Positions 49,801 through 61,200 of a DNA stretch of 64,000 bases are shown piece after piece. The DNA is from Galaxea fascicularis. Lineage: Eukaryota; Cnidaria; Anthozoa; Scleractinia; Euphylliidae. The DNA is taken from the NCBI GenBank assembly GCA_948470475.1, contig OX419346.1, forward strand, positions 20,193,417 through 20,257,416, in the 5' to 3' direction. Position numbers and translations under genes: made by a program. The notes beneath the pieces were generated by a model. It did not search any database. It was not told the origin of the DNA and saw only the letters and a program-made list of their open reading frames with translations. Every line of letters starts with the position of its first letter. Position 1 is the first letter of the stretch.

Positions 49801-51070
49801 TTAGTCTTGCTTACAAATTATTGGAAATTGTGTAAACAATACAAAACTGTTTCTTATTTGCTGTAAACCTATGAAATAAATTTTCTCTGAATGTATCAGC
49901 TTAAAGCCAGAGAGAACCCAATGTTTCTGAAATGTTTTTGTGTCTGGTTGCTTGTTTGTTATAGCCCAGATATGACAGATTAGATTATGCATGGTTGACC
50001 TTGGACCTCAAAACAGCAATTTGTTTTGTTACATAACAAACCTTTATGCCAAACTAGACCTCATTTGGCCTCCTGGGGCTTGTTAACTTTCCAGTCATTT
50101 TAGGAAGCCAACACCCCTTTTTGCTTTAATTTTTATTTTATGTAAACTTAATTTTTTCTTACAGTATGTGTGAGGGCTCAATAAAAGTTGTTGTTTAGAG
50201 CCATTTCTTTTTAATTGTCAGTGTGAACTCTTGTTAACATATTGAAGTGCTTAAAAATTGGGCCAGTCACTGCAAATTCACTCTTACTAATGTTCAGTTG
50301 AAATCTTAGTGTAGTGATAATTATGTTCTTGATCTGGTGGCATAGCAGAGAGTGGTCAGAAAATGCCTGTTGGCAGCTGGACTGCAAGATGCAATTATCT
50401 TTGCTGGCAAGGAATGCATCCTTGCATTTCTGCAGCTCTCCTCATGTGCCACTAGTGCACAAATTCAAGATTGCTTGCATTATATAGTATTAATAGATGT
50501 TTTGGTTTACAGTTTTAAAATTTGACTGATCTATGGTGGTTCATAATATTATTATTTAAAGTATGTTATGAACTTAAGCTGTCTGTTTATTTTATTTAAA
50601 TCATTCTGCTATTTACTTGCATTCAATTACTGGAAAAAAAACTTACAAGTGGATCTTGTAGTTATATATCCAGACACTGTATTTTGGTGTTTTGTTTGGA
50701 GATGTTAGCTGTCTGTTTTTGTTTGGGATTTATATATTAAGTGCACCATTTACCGGTATTTATAGGCTTAAAATGTTGAATTAGTACACAGCTTCCACAT
50801 GTAAGATCTCCTCACATATTTCTCTGTCTGATGAAGCCAACAAGTCAGGAGAAAAAAAGAATTTATTACCAAAGATTTGAGATCTTGATGTTCAAATGAA
50901 TTCTCTCAACAAAGAAACGTACGTAGTATGAAAGAAATGCATGTTGACATCACGTGTCAAGAGGATGTGATAATTTAAGGTTGCTAATTTACATTGAACG
51001 GGTCTGTCCAACATCCTGGCAAGAACGTCATGGTAAGCCAAATATGTAAATCCGTATTCCTCTATTGTCC
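46870..51070. other. Long AT-rich gene-free stretch after the methyltransferase
   Basis: The first part is 3' UTR, with AATAAA at 47055. The remainder is AT-rich with no coding frame longer than about 65 codons that looks real, no tRNA, and no clear inverted repeat. Confidence 0.5.
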
Positions 51071-51310
51071 TGGGCCCGGTTGTTCGAAAGCCGATTAACC
51101 TAATCCAGGATTAGTGTAAACTTTGGTTGCAGTTTTTCACTTTTGGACGAAAGTTGTTTCCGCTGCTTTTTGTTTCTCAGGATTGACTTCCCCTAATCTA
51201 AGATTTTGCAGAATATCAGCATTGAACAACGTTTGGGGATAGAGAAATAACTTCCTTGATTTATTTTAATCTTGGATTAGTGTTAATCGGCTTTCGAACA
51301 ACCGGGCCCA
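51071..51310. mobile_element. MITE with perfect 29-bp terminal inverted repeats
   Basis: A 240-bp element. The left end TGGGCCCGGTTGTTCGAAAG continues to CCGATTAAC, and the right end is its exact reverse complement. TCTATTGTCCTG occurs at 51061-51072 (overlapping the first two TIR bases) and at 51313-51324, a probable target duplication whose exact border is ambiguous. It is non-coding. Perfect ends suggest relatively recent activity. Confidence 0.88.
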
Positions 51311-52373
51311 GATCTATTGTCCTGTAAATGTACTTTATTGTCTTCTTTTATATGTGCTCTAAATGTGGGCTAGCATGAAGTTTTTGCCAACATCCTATTT
51401 TCACATTGACTAAATAATGAAGTGTTTCAAGTGTTGACTTGCTTAGAATTAATTGTATTGGCTTGGCTTGAAAGAGAGAGGTATTTCCAAAATGATAGGA
51501 CTTGATGAAGTACAAGGGAAAAAGTCTACTCCAGTGTTTTGAGATGGTTGAAGCAAAAGGCAGAGAAATACTGCAAAACTAGGGCTGGTCAGAATTTATA
51601 ATTTCATATTAAGGTGTGTTCTTTCACGGGTAGCAGGTCAACCCTTGATACAAAACTGTGGTTATTTCTTAAAACCAAACATTGTCCCTGGGACATATTT
51701 TTGTGGGGTTGGGAAAGGTATTTAAGGGGTTAAGAGGGTACACAGCTGTAACTTAGTTATGTGTTTCAGTTCTGGATATTTTCTCTTTACATTACTTCAT
51801 GCATTGAAATTGACTTGCAACAGTGTGAAGTTGTAGCCACCAGTAGGATCTTGCTATTCTGAAAACTTGGTTAAAATTAATATGGATGAGTTGAAAATGT
51901 AGATGTTCAATATAACTGGGTGTTATTAATGCACAAGCAACAAGGTAATATATTTTGAGGGGCTTTAGATTAGCAGTTTTCAGATGACAAGACTCAATGG
52001 CTGTTGAGGCTGTTGACCAATTTAATTGCTACTTGTTAATCCCAGTAGAATATGAATGGTGATTATTGTAAGAGTAAAGGATACACTACAGCTGGATGGG
52101 ATATGAAAGAAATGTATTTTTGCTGGTGGCTTAATATTATTATAATTGCTGTGTGACTATGTACATCATGAACTTTTGCAAACAGTAACCGTGATTGTGA
52201 CATTTATTTGTAGCTGATATGAACTTAATGAAATAAATATCTGATGTGGAAGAAATAATCGGCTGTATTTGTTGAAAACATTGCGTAAAAGTACATTGAA
52301 CTATTGATCAAAGGGGTTACCGTTGAGTACTTTCCCTCATAACCCAAATGCTCCTACAACACCACAAGAAAGA
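51311..52373. other. AT-rich intergenic stretch, nothing recognised
   Basis: No gene, RNA gene or repeat structure was seen between the two MITEs. Confidence 0.5.
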
Positions 52374-52541
52374 TCAGGGTTCTCAGTAGTTTTGTTGTCA
52401 GACAGCCCAGAAATACTTATAGGTGGCTAAACTTCAGCCCAGAGGCACACAAAGGCAAATTTCATAGCCAGCACAGGCGGCTACTTTAGTCTTGACAGGC
52501 GGCGGAATTCAACGGTTGCCGGCTACTTCTGAGAACCCTGA
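52374..52541. mobile_element. Short element with perfect 13-bp ends TCAGGGTTCTCAG
   Basis: A 168-bp element. The left TCAGGGTTCTCAGTAG and right CTACTTCTGAGAACCCTGA are inverted. Internal GGCGGCTACTTT / GGCGGCGGAATT words occur. AAGAT occurs beside both ends, too short to call a hAT duplication. The CAGGGTTCTCAG end is hAT-like. Confidence 0.65.
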
Positions 52542-54143
52542 AGATACCAAGCTCTTTTCTCATAACAGAACTAAACCATAATCATTATTTGGCAATTCTT
52601 TCATGACACAAGGGAAGAACTTAACATTTCTTCAAGTTTCAATCCATTTGATATCCTCAGCATCTGAGCCAAGAAAGCCCTTTAACAGTTTTGGCAAAAC
52701 AATCAAGTCACTTTAAATGGCACTTAACCTTTAAGCTGCGGCTATATGAGCAATTTTTTGGAAAATTGTTGCATGGCCAGCGCGCGCAGAAAATCATGTG
52801 TAGCCACCCTTGTGCAAGGGATGTGATGAGTTGAACTTTTCACGACACAATCACAGACTTTGTCAATACGTAGCCACTGATGCTGGCATTTTTCAAAAAG
52901 AATCACGTCACCATTGCAACCAAAAACTTGCTTGTGTAGCCTCCACTTTGATGGGTTTTAATTGCCTATGCCTTTTTTGTTTTTCAAGAAAACCCCCTTT
53001 TTCATTGCTTTCTGTTGACATTGGCTCTAGCACCCGTTCCTATCTAACCCCTAGTTCTGCATGCCCCCCTCCCCCCTCCCGTCCTTCGTCCCCTCGTTCC
53101 CACCCTGTTTGTTCCCAGACAGCAGGCCAGCAAGACTATTGATTACGTGTACCTTTTACAGCCTCCAAGAGCAGGGGTTCATGTGGGTCGTGGACATCCT
53201 GGCAAGTATGAAATGTCTTGAAGTTTAGTCCAGCATTTTCCAGGATTTCAAAATCCTTGAAAATGGTACATAGCCCTGGAAATCTGTAAACTCATTAGTA
53301 ATAAAAGAAATACAAAAGTAACCAGATGGGAAGATCTAACAATAAATTGAAAAATACTTGATGTACACTGTGAGGCCTGGGGAAATAAATTTGGTGAGGA
53401 AAAGTCCTATAAAAATAATTAATTTGTTTCAGGTAACCAACACTGGAAAGGTACTTTCTTCTCAAACCAAGAATTAACCAAAGAAGAACATTGCTTTATT
53501 TCTGTATACTATACATTTCAATAATTCAACAAATTTATAAATACTAAGACAGCACAATGATATTGAAGCAAGATCTACAACATACTATGGTACAGCAATT
53601 CAAAATAATAAAGTTACAGTGGGTTTAATGACCAATTTAATAACTTACCCTTGCCCTCTCTGATAAATGACATTGAGACTTGGCTACCCTATATCTACAG
53701 TACACTGTTTTCAAACTATGCATTAATTTTGTGCTTGAAATCTGGGTAATTTTTTTAAATGGAAAACAGGTTTGATATTCAGTTTGCCAAGGAAATCAAT
53801 ACAAAACACACCAGTAACCTCAATGACAAAACAACCATGACAACAATATCAGTGACAAGTAGACTTGCTAAAAGAAAAAACCAGCTGAATTTGAGCTTGC
53901 TTTAAAAAGAAAATAAACAGATCCAGACAAGAAAAGAATGGACATGTTGTAAAACAGTGCTCTCTGATATAACATTACCAAAGGACAGGACCAAAGAATG
54001 GTTTTAAAATCATTACAACTGCAACTTCCTAAACTGGAGTTCTGTTTCAGGTATTGTATCATTAATTTTGTTTGAGCAACGTCTTTTGTTACATAATGAA
54101 CTGTTCAGATAACAAGATTCCACTGCATAGTCAGATATCATGG
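52542..54143. other. Intergenic stretch with C-rich low-complexity tract at about 53065-53105
   Basis: A 110-codon open frame at 52810-53142 ends in a Pro/Ser low-complexity tail from the C-rich tract and has no family features. Nothing else was recognised. Confidence 0.45.
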
Positions 54144-54347
54144 ATTACTGTGAAAATCCGCAAACTGTGAACATAGAAATGTTTATGGAATCTTATTGTG
54201 TTGCAGGTAAAAAGCCAATTGTGCACAAGAAAAATAAACCGCAAACATTAATGGTAATCAGTTTATGGTTTCATATCACTTCTGATTGGTTGCTGCACAA
54301 TGGGAAAGAGTCATTTAGTGTTCATGGCTTTTGAATTCGCACAGTAT
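54144..54347. mobile_element. MITE, family A copy 2 (inverted)
   Basis: Starts TTACTGTGAAAATCCGCAAA and ends with the related inverse AATTCGCACAGTAT. The core, read on the minus strand, holds CAATCAGAAGTGATATGAAA, then TGTTTGCGGTTTATTTTTCT, then CAACACAATAAGATTCC, aligning with copies at 4700-4902 and 58563-58773. It lies in the presumed 3' flank of the minus-strand F-box gene. Confidence 0.85.
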
Positions 54348-54725
54348 AGGTGTGAAAAGAATTGAACCAAGGGAAGTCTATCAAGTCTTGGTACAGCCCC
54401 CTACTCTACAAACCTGTAATATTTATTACCATTTTATACTGTGCAAAAGGTAGAAAATTTAAGAAAACTGCTAATTGGCCATAAAAAGCCCAACAAGGAC
54501 AGAGCAGCTTGAACCTAACAAAGTCACCACTGAATTAATTAAGTAACCTAACCAATGGCTAATGCTTGATCGTCATGAACTTTATGGTCATAAAACAGGC
54601 TTAGCTTTGACTAACTCAAGCTGTAGAGTGGTGTGGTCTGTGGACAACACATGTGAACAATCAAATGAATCAAGAGCTATCAAACAATACTTTTCTATGC
54701 AATGTTTGTGTGTATAAATTCAAGG

Positions 54726-55090
54726 GTGACCATTCAAATGAAAGCTATTGAGCAGTACTTTCCAGTGGTGCTGTTTATAATTTATGCTGTACAAGGTGGT
54801 TCTAACTTTTGAGTCTGTGGATGAAATCCTAAAGTGTGACCATTCAAATAAAAGCTACTGAGCAGTACTTTCCTGTGGTGCTGTTTATTATGCTGTACAA
54901 GGTGGTTCTAACTTTTGATTCTGTGGATGAAATCCTAAAGTGTGACCATTCAAATGAAAGCTACTGAGCAGTACTTTCTTGTGGTGCTGTTTGTTATGCT
55001 GTACAAGGTGGTTCTAACTTTTGAGTCTGTGGATGAAATCCTAAAGTGTGACCACTATTCAAAATTTGAAAGCTACTGAGCAGTACTTAA
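54726..55090. repeat. Tandem array, unit about 106-110 bp, about 3.4 copies
   Basis: The anchor GTGACCATTCAAATGAAAG (or variant) recurs at 54726, 54836, 54942 and 55048. Copies are about 95% alike (CTACTGAGCAGTACTTTC, then GCTGTACAAGGTGGTTCTAA). It lies 150 bp downstream of the F-box gene stop, probably within its 3' UTR; TTTATT (AATAAA on the minus strand) is present at 54884-54889. A diverged copy is in IFT122 intron 8. Confidence 0.92.
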
Positions 55091-55239
55091 TTCTTGCGAT
55101 GCTGGTTTCTTCCTTTTTTTTTTCATGTTCTCTGCAAGGCAATGGCTAAACCCTTAAAGTGTCCTCACTCAAGAGGCTATGGCTAGCACTCTGCTATGGT
55201 GCTACTAATGCCACACACCAGATGGTTCTAACTGAAAAG

Positions 55240-58200
55240 TTATCCAGGAGTCAGGAATTCATGTGATGGGGTGAAGTCCCAAAGCTTGACAGTCTTGTCA
55301 TATGAGCCAGACACAATGCTGTAGTCATTAAATTGAAGGCATGTCACGCCATCAGTGTGACAGCGAAGAGTAAGCAGACGCTGACCACTCTCCAAGCTCC
55401 ACATCTGAAATATCAACATATACAGTATTTAAACTCTCACCTATGTGCAACTAAATTTCATTTTATTTGATTTTAAATTAACTATTTACAATTCCATATA
55501 CTTTACGAGACATATCTGCTTAAGTGTTTGGGTAAGGATTAGGGCATAGAGGACACTTTGTCATGCTGACCATTAGGAGAACAAATCTGTTATTGATAGA
55601 AAGATGTTTGAAGGTACAATATTGTCTATATACCTCCATTAAAAAGTCATCATTCCCTTGGTGTCCCTGAATTATCCGAGATTAATCAGGCATGTGGGAA
55701 AAGAAACTTTCAAATTTAGCGGGCCGTACAGTAGAATATCGGCCTGCAAAATTGACCAATCACAGTGTGCATACTAACTGAGAGATAATAAAGTAAACTA
55801 CAAACATCAACCATCTCAAATACCTTTAGAGTCTTGTCATCTCCAGCACTCACTATTCTCCAACTGTCTGTCTGAAGACACCTGACAAATGGAGACAAAG
55901 TAATTCATGAATTTCAATGAGCAGTTTAACTGTGCCAGTGTTCAAGAAAAGCTCTTAAACATTCACTGCCCAACATCGACAAAAAAATCTTTCCACAGTT
56001 TTCCATATTTTATATGTAATTATGTTATAATTTTTTTATTGTGCACTTATGTTTAACAAAAAATTATTATTACTAATCGAGACTAATTCTTTTTAATGAT
56101 TCTTTTAAGGAAATCTCCAGGGTTAGATGTCAATACTGTTGTAGAATGTTTAAACTTGCCTAATAACACCAGTATGTCCCTCGGATCTGATCCAGTCAAG
56201 TGTGCCAATACACTGAAAAACAACACAAAATTCAATCCCTAAGTCTTTTGAGACAGTAGTACATTATACAATGGTCAAAAAATGACAATAAGCTAGATAC
56301 AATGTCATGTATACAATGCATGGAACTAAAAACATTTGACTGGTGACCAAGATTTCAAAACTACAGTCTTTGATCTTGTTTGTACTCACCTTTCCATTCA
56401 GCAGATCCCAGAATTTGAGATTATGATCCAAAGAGCCACTGATAACCTTCCTGCTGTCAAATGTTAAATTTAAACATGTGACAGCATCATGATGACCTGT
56501 CAGCGTCATCAGACACGAACCCTCTGCCAAACTCCATACCTATCAAACAAACATGCATACATGCCTAATTTTTCTGAATCATATGTGTCACGTAGCATTT
56601 GAATCCTAGAGGTTGTTTGAGTCAGGGTAAAATAATTTTTTCTACCACCGTTGACGTTAAATTCTGTACATAACTACCTAAACTACCAGGACTGGTGAAG
56701 AGAATTTCGAGTCAATCCTGTCAGGGGGTGGTGATTACCACTATCACTCAGAGATTTGAAGTTTTACTAACAATTTAACTTTTTTGGATCTTATACAACT
56801 TTAATTTGCCGCTCTACCTTTTATTTTGTCAATACATTAGCACATCAATACAAGCTATACTCGACTGTTTTGCACACTGAATATATCATTACAAGTTCAT
56901 CCAAAGGGAAGAAAGTGTTTTGCTCATTAAAAGCTCTACATGCTACAAAACAAAAGAGCATTGACTGTCTCAAAAGAAATTGCTTTAGTCTATACATTTA
57001 AATAGAAACTTCTGAGCAATACTTTCAGCTGTTAAAAGTTAACCTTTTACCTTGATGGTCTTGTCATATGAACCAGAAACAATTTTTCTGTCATCAAACT
57101 GGACACAAAGGACAGCAGCATTGTGGCCCCTAAAATGCACAAAAGTTCTCTTAGTCTATGCCTCATGCAACAATGATAAAAACTTTACAGAAACAACTCT
57201 GAGAAATGAATGACTCCAAACCTCACTCAACAAGAGGTGTTGTAACGGTTAGGGGCAGGGCATTTTTGTTAGATCCCTGACTGGACATACTTCCTAAGAA
57301 AAATAGCATAGTGCCCATACCATAAAAGATGTAATCTGTTGCTACATTCGATACATCCCCACCTACATCAAGTGATAGTGACAACCCAAGGGTTGTCAAA
57401 ATCAGTGACAAGATAAAATATGGTCTACTACCTGAGTGTAAGCTTGCAAACACCAGTTTTAATGTCCCACACTTTCAGTGTTTTATCGTACGAGCCACTC
57501 ACAACTTTCTCATCATCAACCTTCAAGAAAATGACGTTAATTTAGAAGCTTGATTACTTATGATCTGCAAGGGATACCCTTCAAAGGTGCTGGCAAAACA
57601 AAAGAAGGCTCAAGGTAAGATTACTTTTTGCCAGTCATCTCAGAAACTAGAGACAATTGTAGGCTCCAAAACTGAACCAGATACAACAAGAATTAATCTA
57701 TCCAATCATATATATATTTTTTCTAACAAAAACCAGCATAAGAATTACCTGAAGGCAGCGCACAGTGTGCATATGACCAATCATAGTGACCTTACATGAC
57801 GCACCACTCCAGTACGACTTGAATGATAAATCCCACACCTTGACAGGAGAAAAAAAAATCTATATTATTAATTATAAACCACCTGGATTCATTAATCTGA
57901 AATAGTTTTTACCAAAGCCATATTACAAGTTGAGTGTAAAAGTACACAAAAGGATACAAATTAATTACCTCTGAGCAAGCCCTGTGTGACTAACTGGCTT
58001 TTGATCGGTTCAGTTGGACTGAGTGGACTTGGTCAAAATTTAAATCCCAAACTGGACCTCATATTAAACCCGGGTCTTAACCCAGTAAACTCATAAGATC
58101 AAAATTTAAATTCTCATTTGATGCCTACACATTTCCTATAGAAGTAGGAAACTTCATCTTGTGTGACCCCCCTGTTTTAAAAAGCATTCATATTCCAAGT

Positions 58201-61200
58201 GTTTTTATCTTTTGTAGTTTGTAGTTTTGAATTTTCAGTGTAATTATTTGCCTTATCCTGATGAATTTTTACTGAGGATAAATAAAAATTAGTGACGTAT
58301 ACTTACTTATTTAAAACTAAATATGAGTCAAGTTAGCCCCACCTTTATGGATCGGTCCACTGAGCCACTAACGAGCCTGTTGCCATTGAGATTCAAACAC
58401 CTGACTGTCCCAGAATGTCCAGACAGTGTAAGGACGACATCAGATTCGTCACTGGTAATGTCCCACACTCTGATGGTCTTGTCATATGAACCACTAGCGA
58501 TCCGTGTGTCGTCAAACTGAACACATGAGATTCCTAGCAAAAGGAAAGTTTTTTGTTTATTATTACTGTACAAATCCATAAACTGTTAACACTTCAATTT
58601 GATTTTGACACTTCCCATTGTGCAGCAACCAATCAGAACCACCATGACACCACAATTACATTAACTGTTTGTGGTTTAGTTTTCTTGTATGTGACCAACT
58701 TTTTTCCTTGAAACACAATTACAACATTCCATGAATAGTTCTAGAGATCACAGTTTTCAGATTTTCACAGTAAAAATTGGGCAGAGTTCTTCCACGCAAA
58801 TTAAAAGATGGTACTGACACAAGATGAAAAACCTAGACTCAAGTTTAGAAATTCTCCATTATTAATACTGTTTTTGAGACATTGTGCCAATATTTCCTCT
58901 AGTGTCTCAACACCTTGTGGCTGTGCATCAGATAAACGTGACTTTTCCTTGCTTTTTAACAAACTTCTCAGTCAGACATGGTTTGATGCTACTCTGGTTT
59001 GAAGTTTGATGAATGTAACTTAAAAAGTTACAATTCACAACCAATTCAGGGTCGTGAATTGTAACTTTTTAAGTTACATTCATCAAACTTCAAACCAGAG
59101 TAGCATCAAACCATGTCTGATTGTCCACCTGGTTGCAGTGTGAACTTGAACATACCAAACTTCTCAGTGTTAAAATGTTGTTCAAACCCGCTTTCTTGTG
59201 ACTGATATACAGTGTGTACTAGTTCAGGGCAAAGAGAGCAGAAAAGGAGAAGAAATAACATGTCATACATAAAACTTCCCTTAATCAATTATTTTGAGTA
59301 GTACGTTAAGGGTGCATTCTTTTGGGATGATTCAGATCAGGATCAATGATCCAAGATGACTCGGATCATGGCGCATCAAAGGAACTGAGGAATCCACTCT
59401 GGGAAAGAATTTCTTGGTTCCTTTGAAGCACCACGATCTGAGTGATCTTGGATCACTGATACTGATCTGGATGGTCTCAAAGGAACACACTCTAATAGTT
59501 CAGAAAACTTTAAATGTATTTACCTTGTGCATGACCTTCAAATGTGCGAACATTACATTTCCCTTTCAGCCAGTTCTGATGCAAGAGAAATCGTGAAGCA
59601 AACATCTTCTTCCACTGAAATACAATTTTTAATTATCTTTCAATCAGATTGGGTATATGAAGTAAATAGTTTGCAGGAAGGGGTGACCAACACTTACAGG
59701 GGGTGCCCAAAAATTTCAAGATTTCATGTTATTTGCTCACACTGTCCTTCCGTTAATCAATACATCCACTTTTCCTTCAGTTTTTTCGAGGCTTGAAACT
59801 TCTCACATAACAAACAAACCATAAACCCTCTGGCAACTAACACTTGTGAGCAATCCATGGTTCTACACCTGTATACATATACGAGTGGGTCCTATCAAAC
59901 AAAATACTATTAATACTAATGATGCTGACAAGAGGCAGCAAGGACAAGCAATTAGACCACAGGACTTGTAATGGAGTCCTGCTCTGACCGCCACCTGGAG
60001 TTGTTTCACTGTAGTCCTGAGTTCAACTCCTTGGCTACGCTTGTAAAATAGCCAACTGGTCTGCCCCCTGCTAGTTGGGATACTTAATCTGTTACGTTAC
60101 ATTTGTATCGTTACTGTATCTCTGAAAGGCCCAGATAGGGAGAGGTCATAACAAATATTAAGTATTAAATACTGACTTTTTTAAAATATATTTTTAATGT
60201 TTAAATATTACTTAATTTTTATTTTTTTTATGACAACAATGATGTCAGACAACAAGTCAATACCTGCACAGTTCCATCTTCTGTGGTGTACATCTTCTTT
60301 TCCTTTTCTTCGCCAATCCGTGACAGCTGCCAATCAGGTTGTCTGGGTCAAAAAATAAAACTAACCTTGTCAAGAGACAGAGCCAAAATCATCTACACTG
60401 TACATGTATTTCAGCCGTGGTAAAATAAGTAAACCACTCAAATTATATCAGCTTCATATGTTCAGAAATTCTGGAAAAATCTTACCCACACAAGTTTTTC
60501 CATAGCAATGGGTTACTGGCCAAATTGTTCCAGGTCCGATTTACTTGACTACAGCGACATAAGCTCACTATAAAACAAAACGGGGATACAAAGATCACAT
60601 TTATGTTAAATTTTCAAATTCACCAAGCACTTTCTCACACACATAATCAACTCATGGCCTAGATATTGCTGATCTGCTAAAAACATATATGGGATGCAGA
60701 AAGAAGGTACCTGAATCAATAAAGGACAGAACATGCAGAGCGACATGATGCGGCAGCCAAGCTAGCATGTCTTGACAGTTTGGGGGACAGCTTTTGTGAA
60801 GTATGGGTCCCATGGCAACAGACAGCATATGCATCTGCGGCAACTCACATTCTTCCTGAAAGTAATTAAGCAAGTGCTTCTTAGACACTGCATGGAACAG
60901 ACATGGAGGTCATATTATCTGGTTCATGCGCAGAGCTTGTTGGTTAAAGTGTAACTTGAGGATACCACTGTAAACATTTTAAAAGTCAAAATTCATCCAA
61001 TAGACCTGACCAGAGAGTTGATATTATGATTTAGAATATGTAAACTTTAGTAAGCATATGACTTTGTCGTTGAAATAGCCAGGATGAAAACTGGTTTCAA
61101 ACAATGTAGCTAGATGAGCAACATTTACAGTTAATTGCAAGCAACTTTTGCTACCTGGTCAAAGAAACATCTGCAATATTGGTGTTTTTCAAACATTAAT

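Noticed and set aside
52810..53142. 110-codon open frame ending in a Pro/Ser-rich tail
   Set aside because: The tail comes from a C-rich low-complexity tract, and the start is in a sequence with repeat-like words. No homology was recognised.
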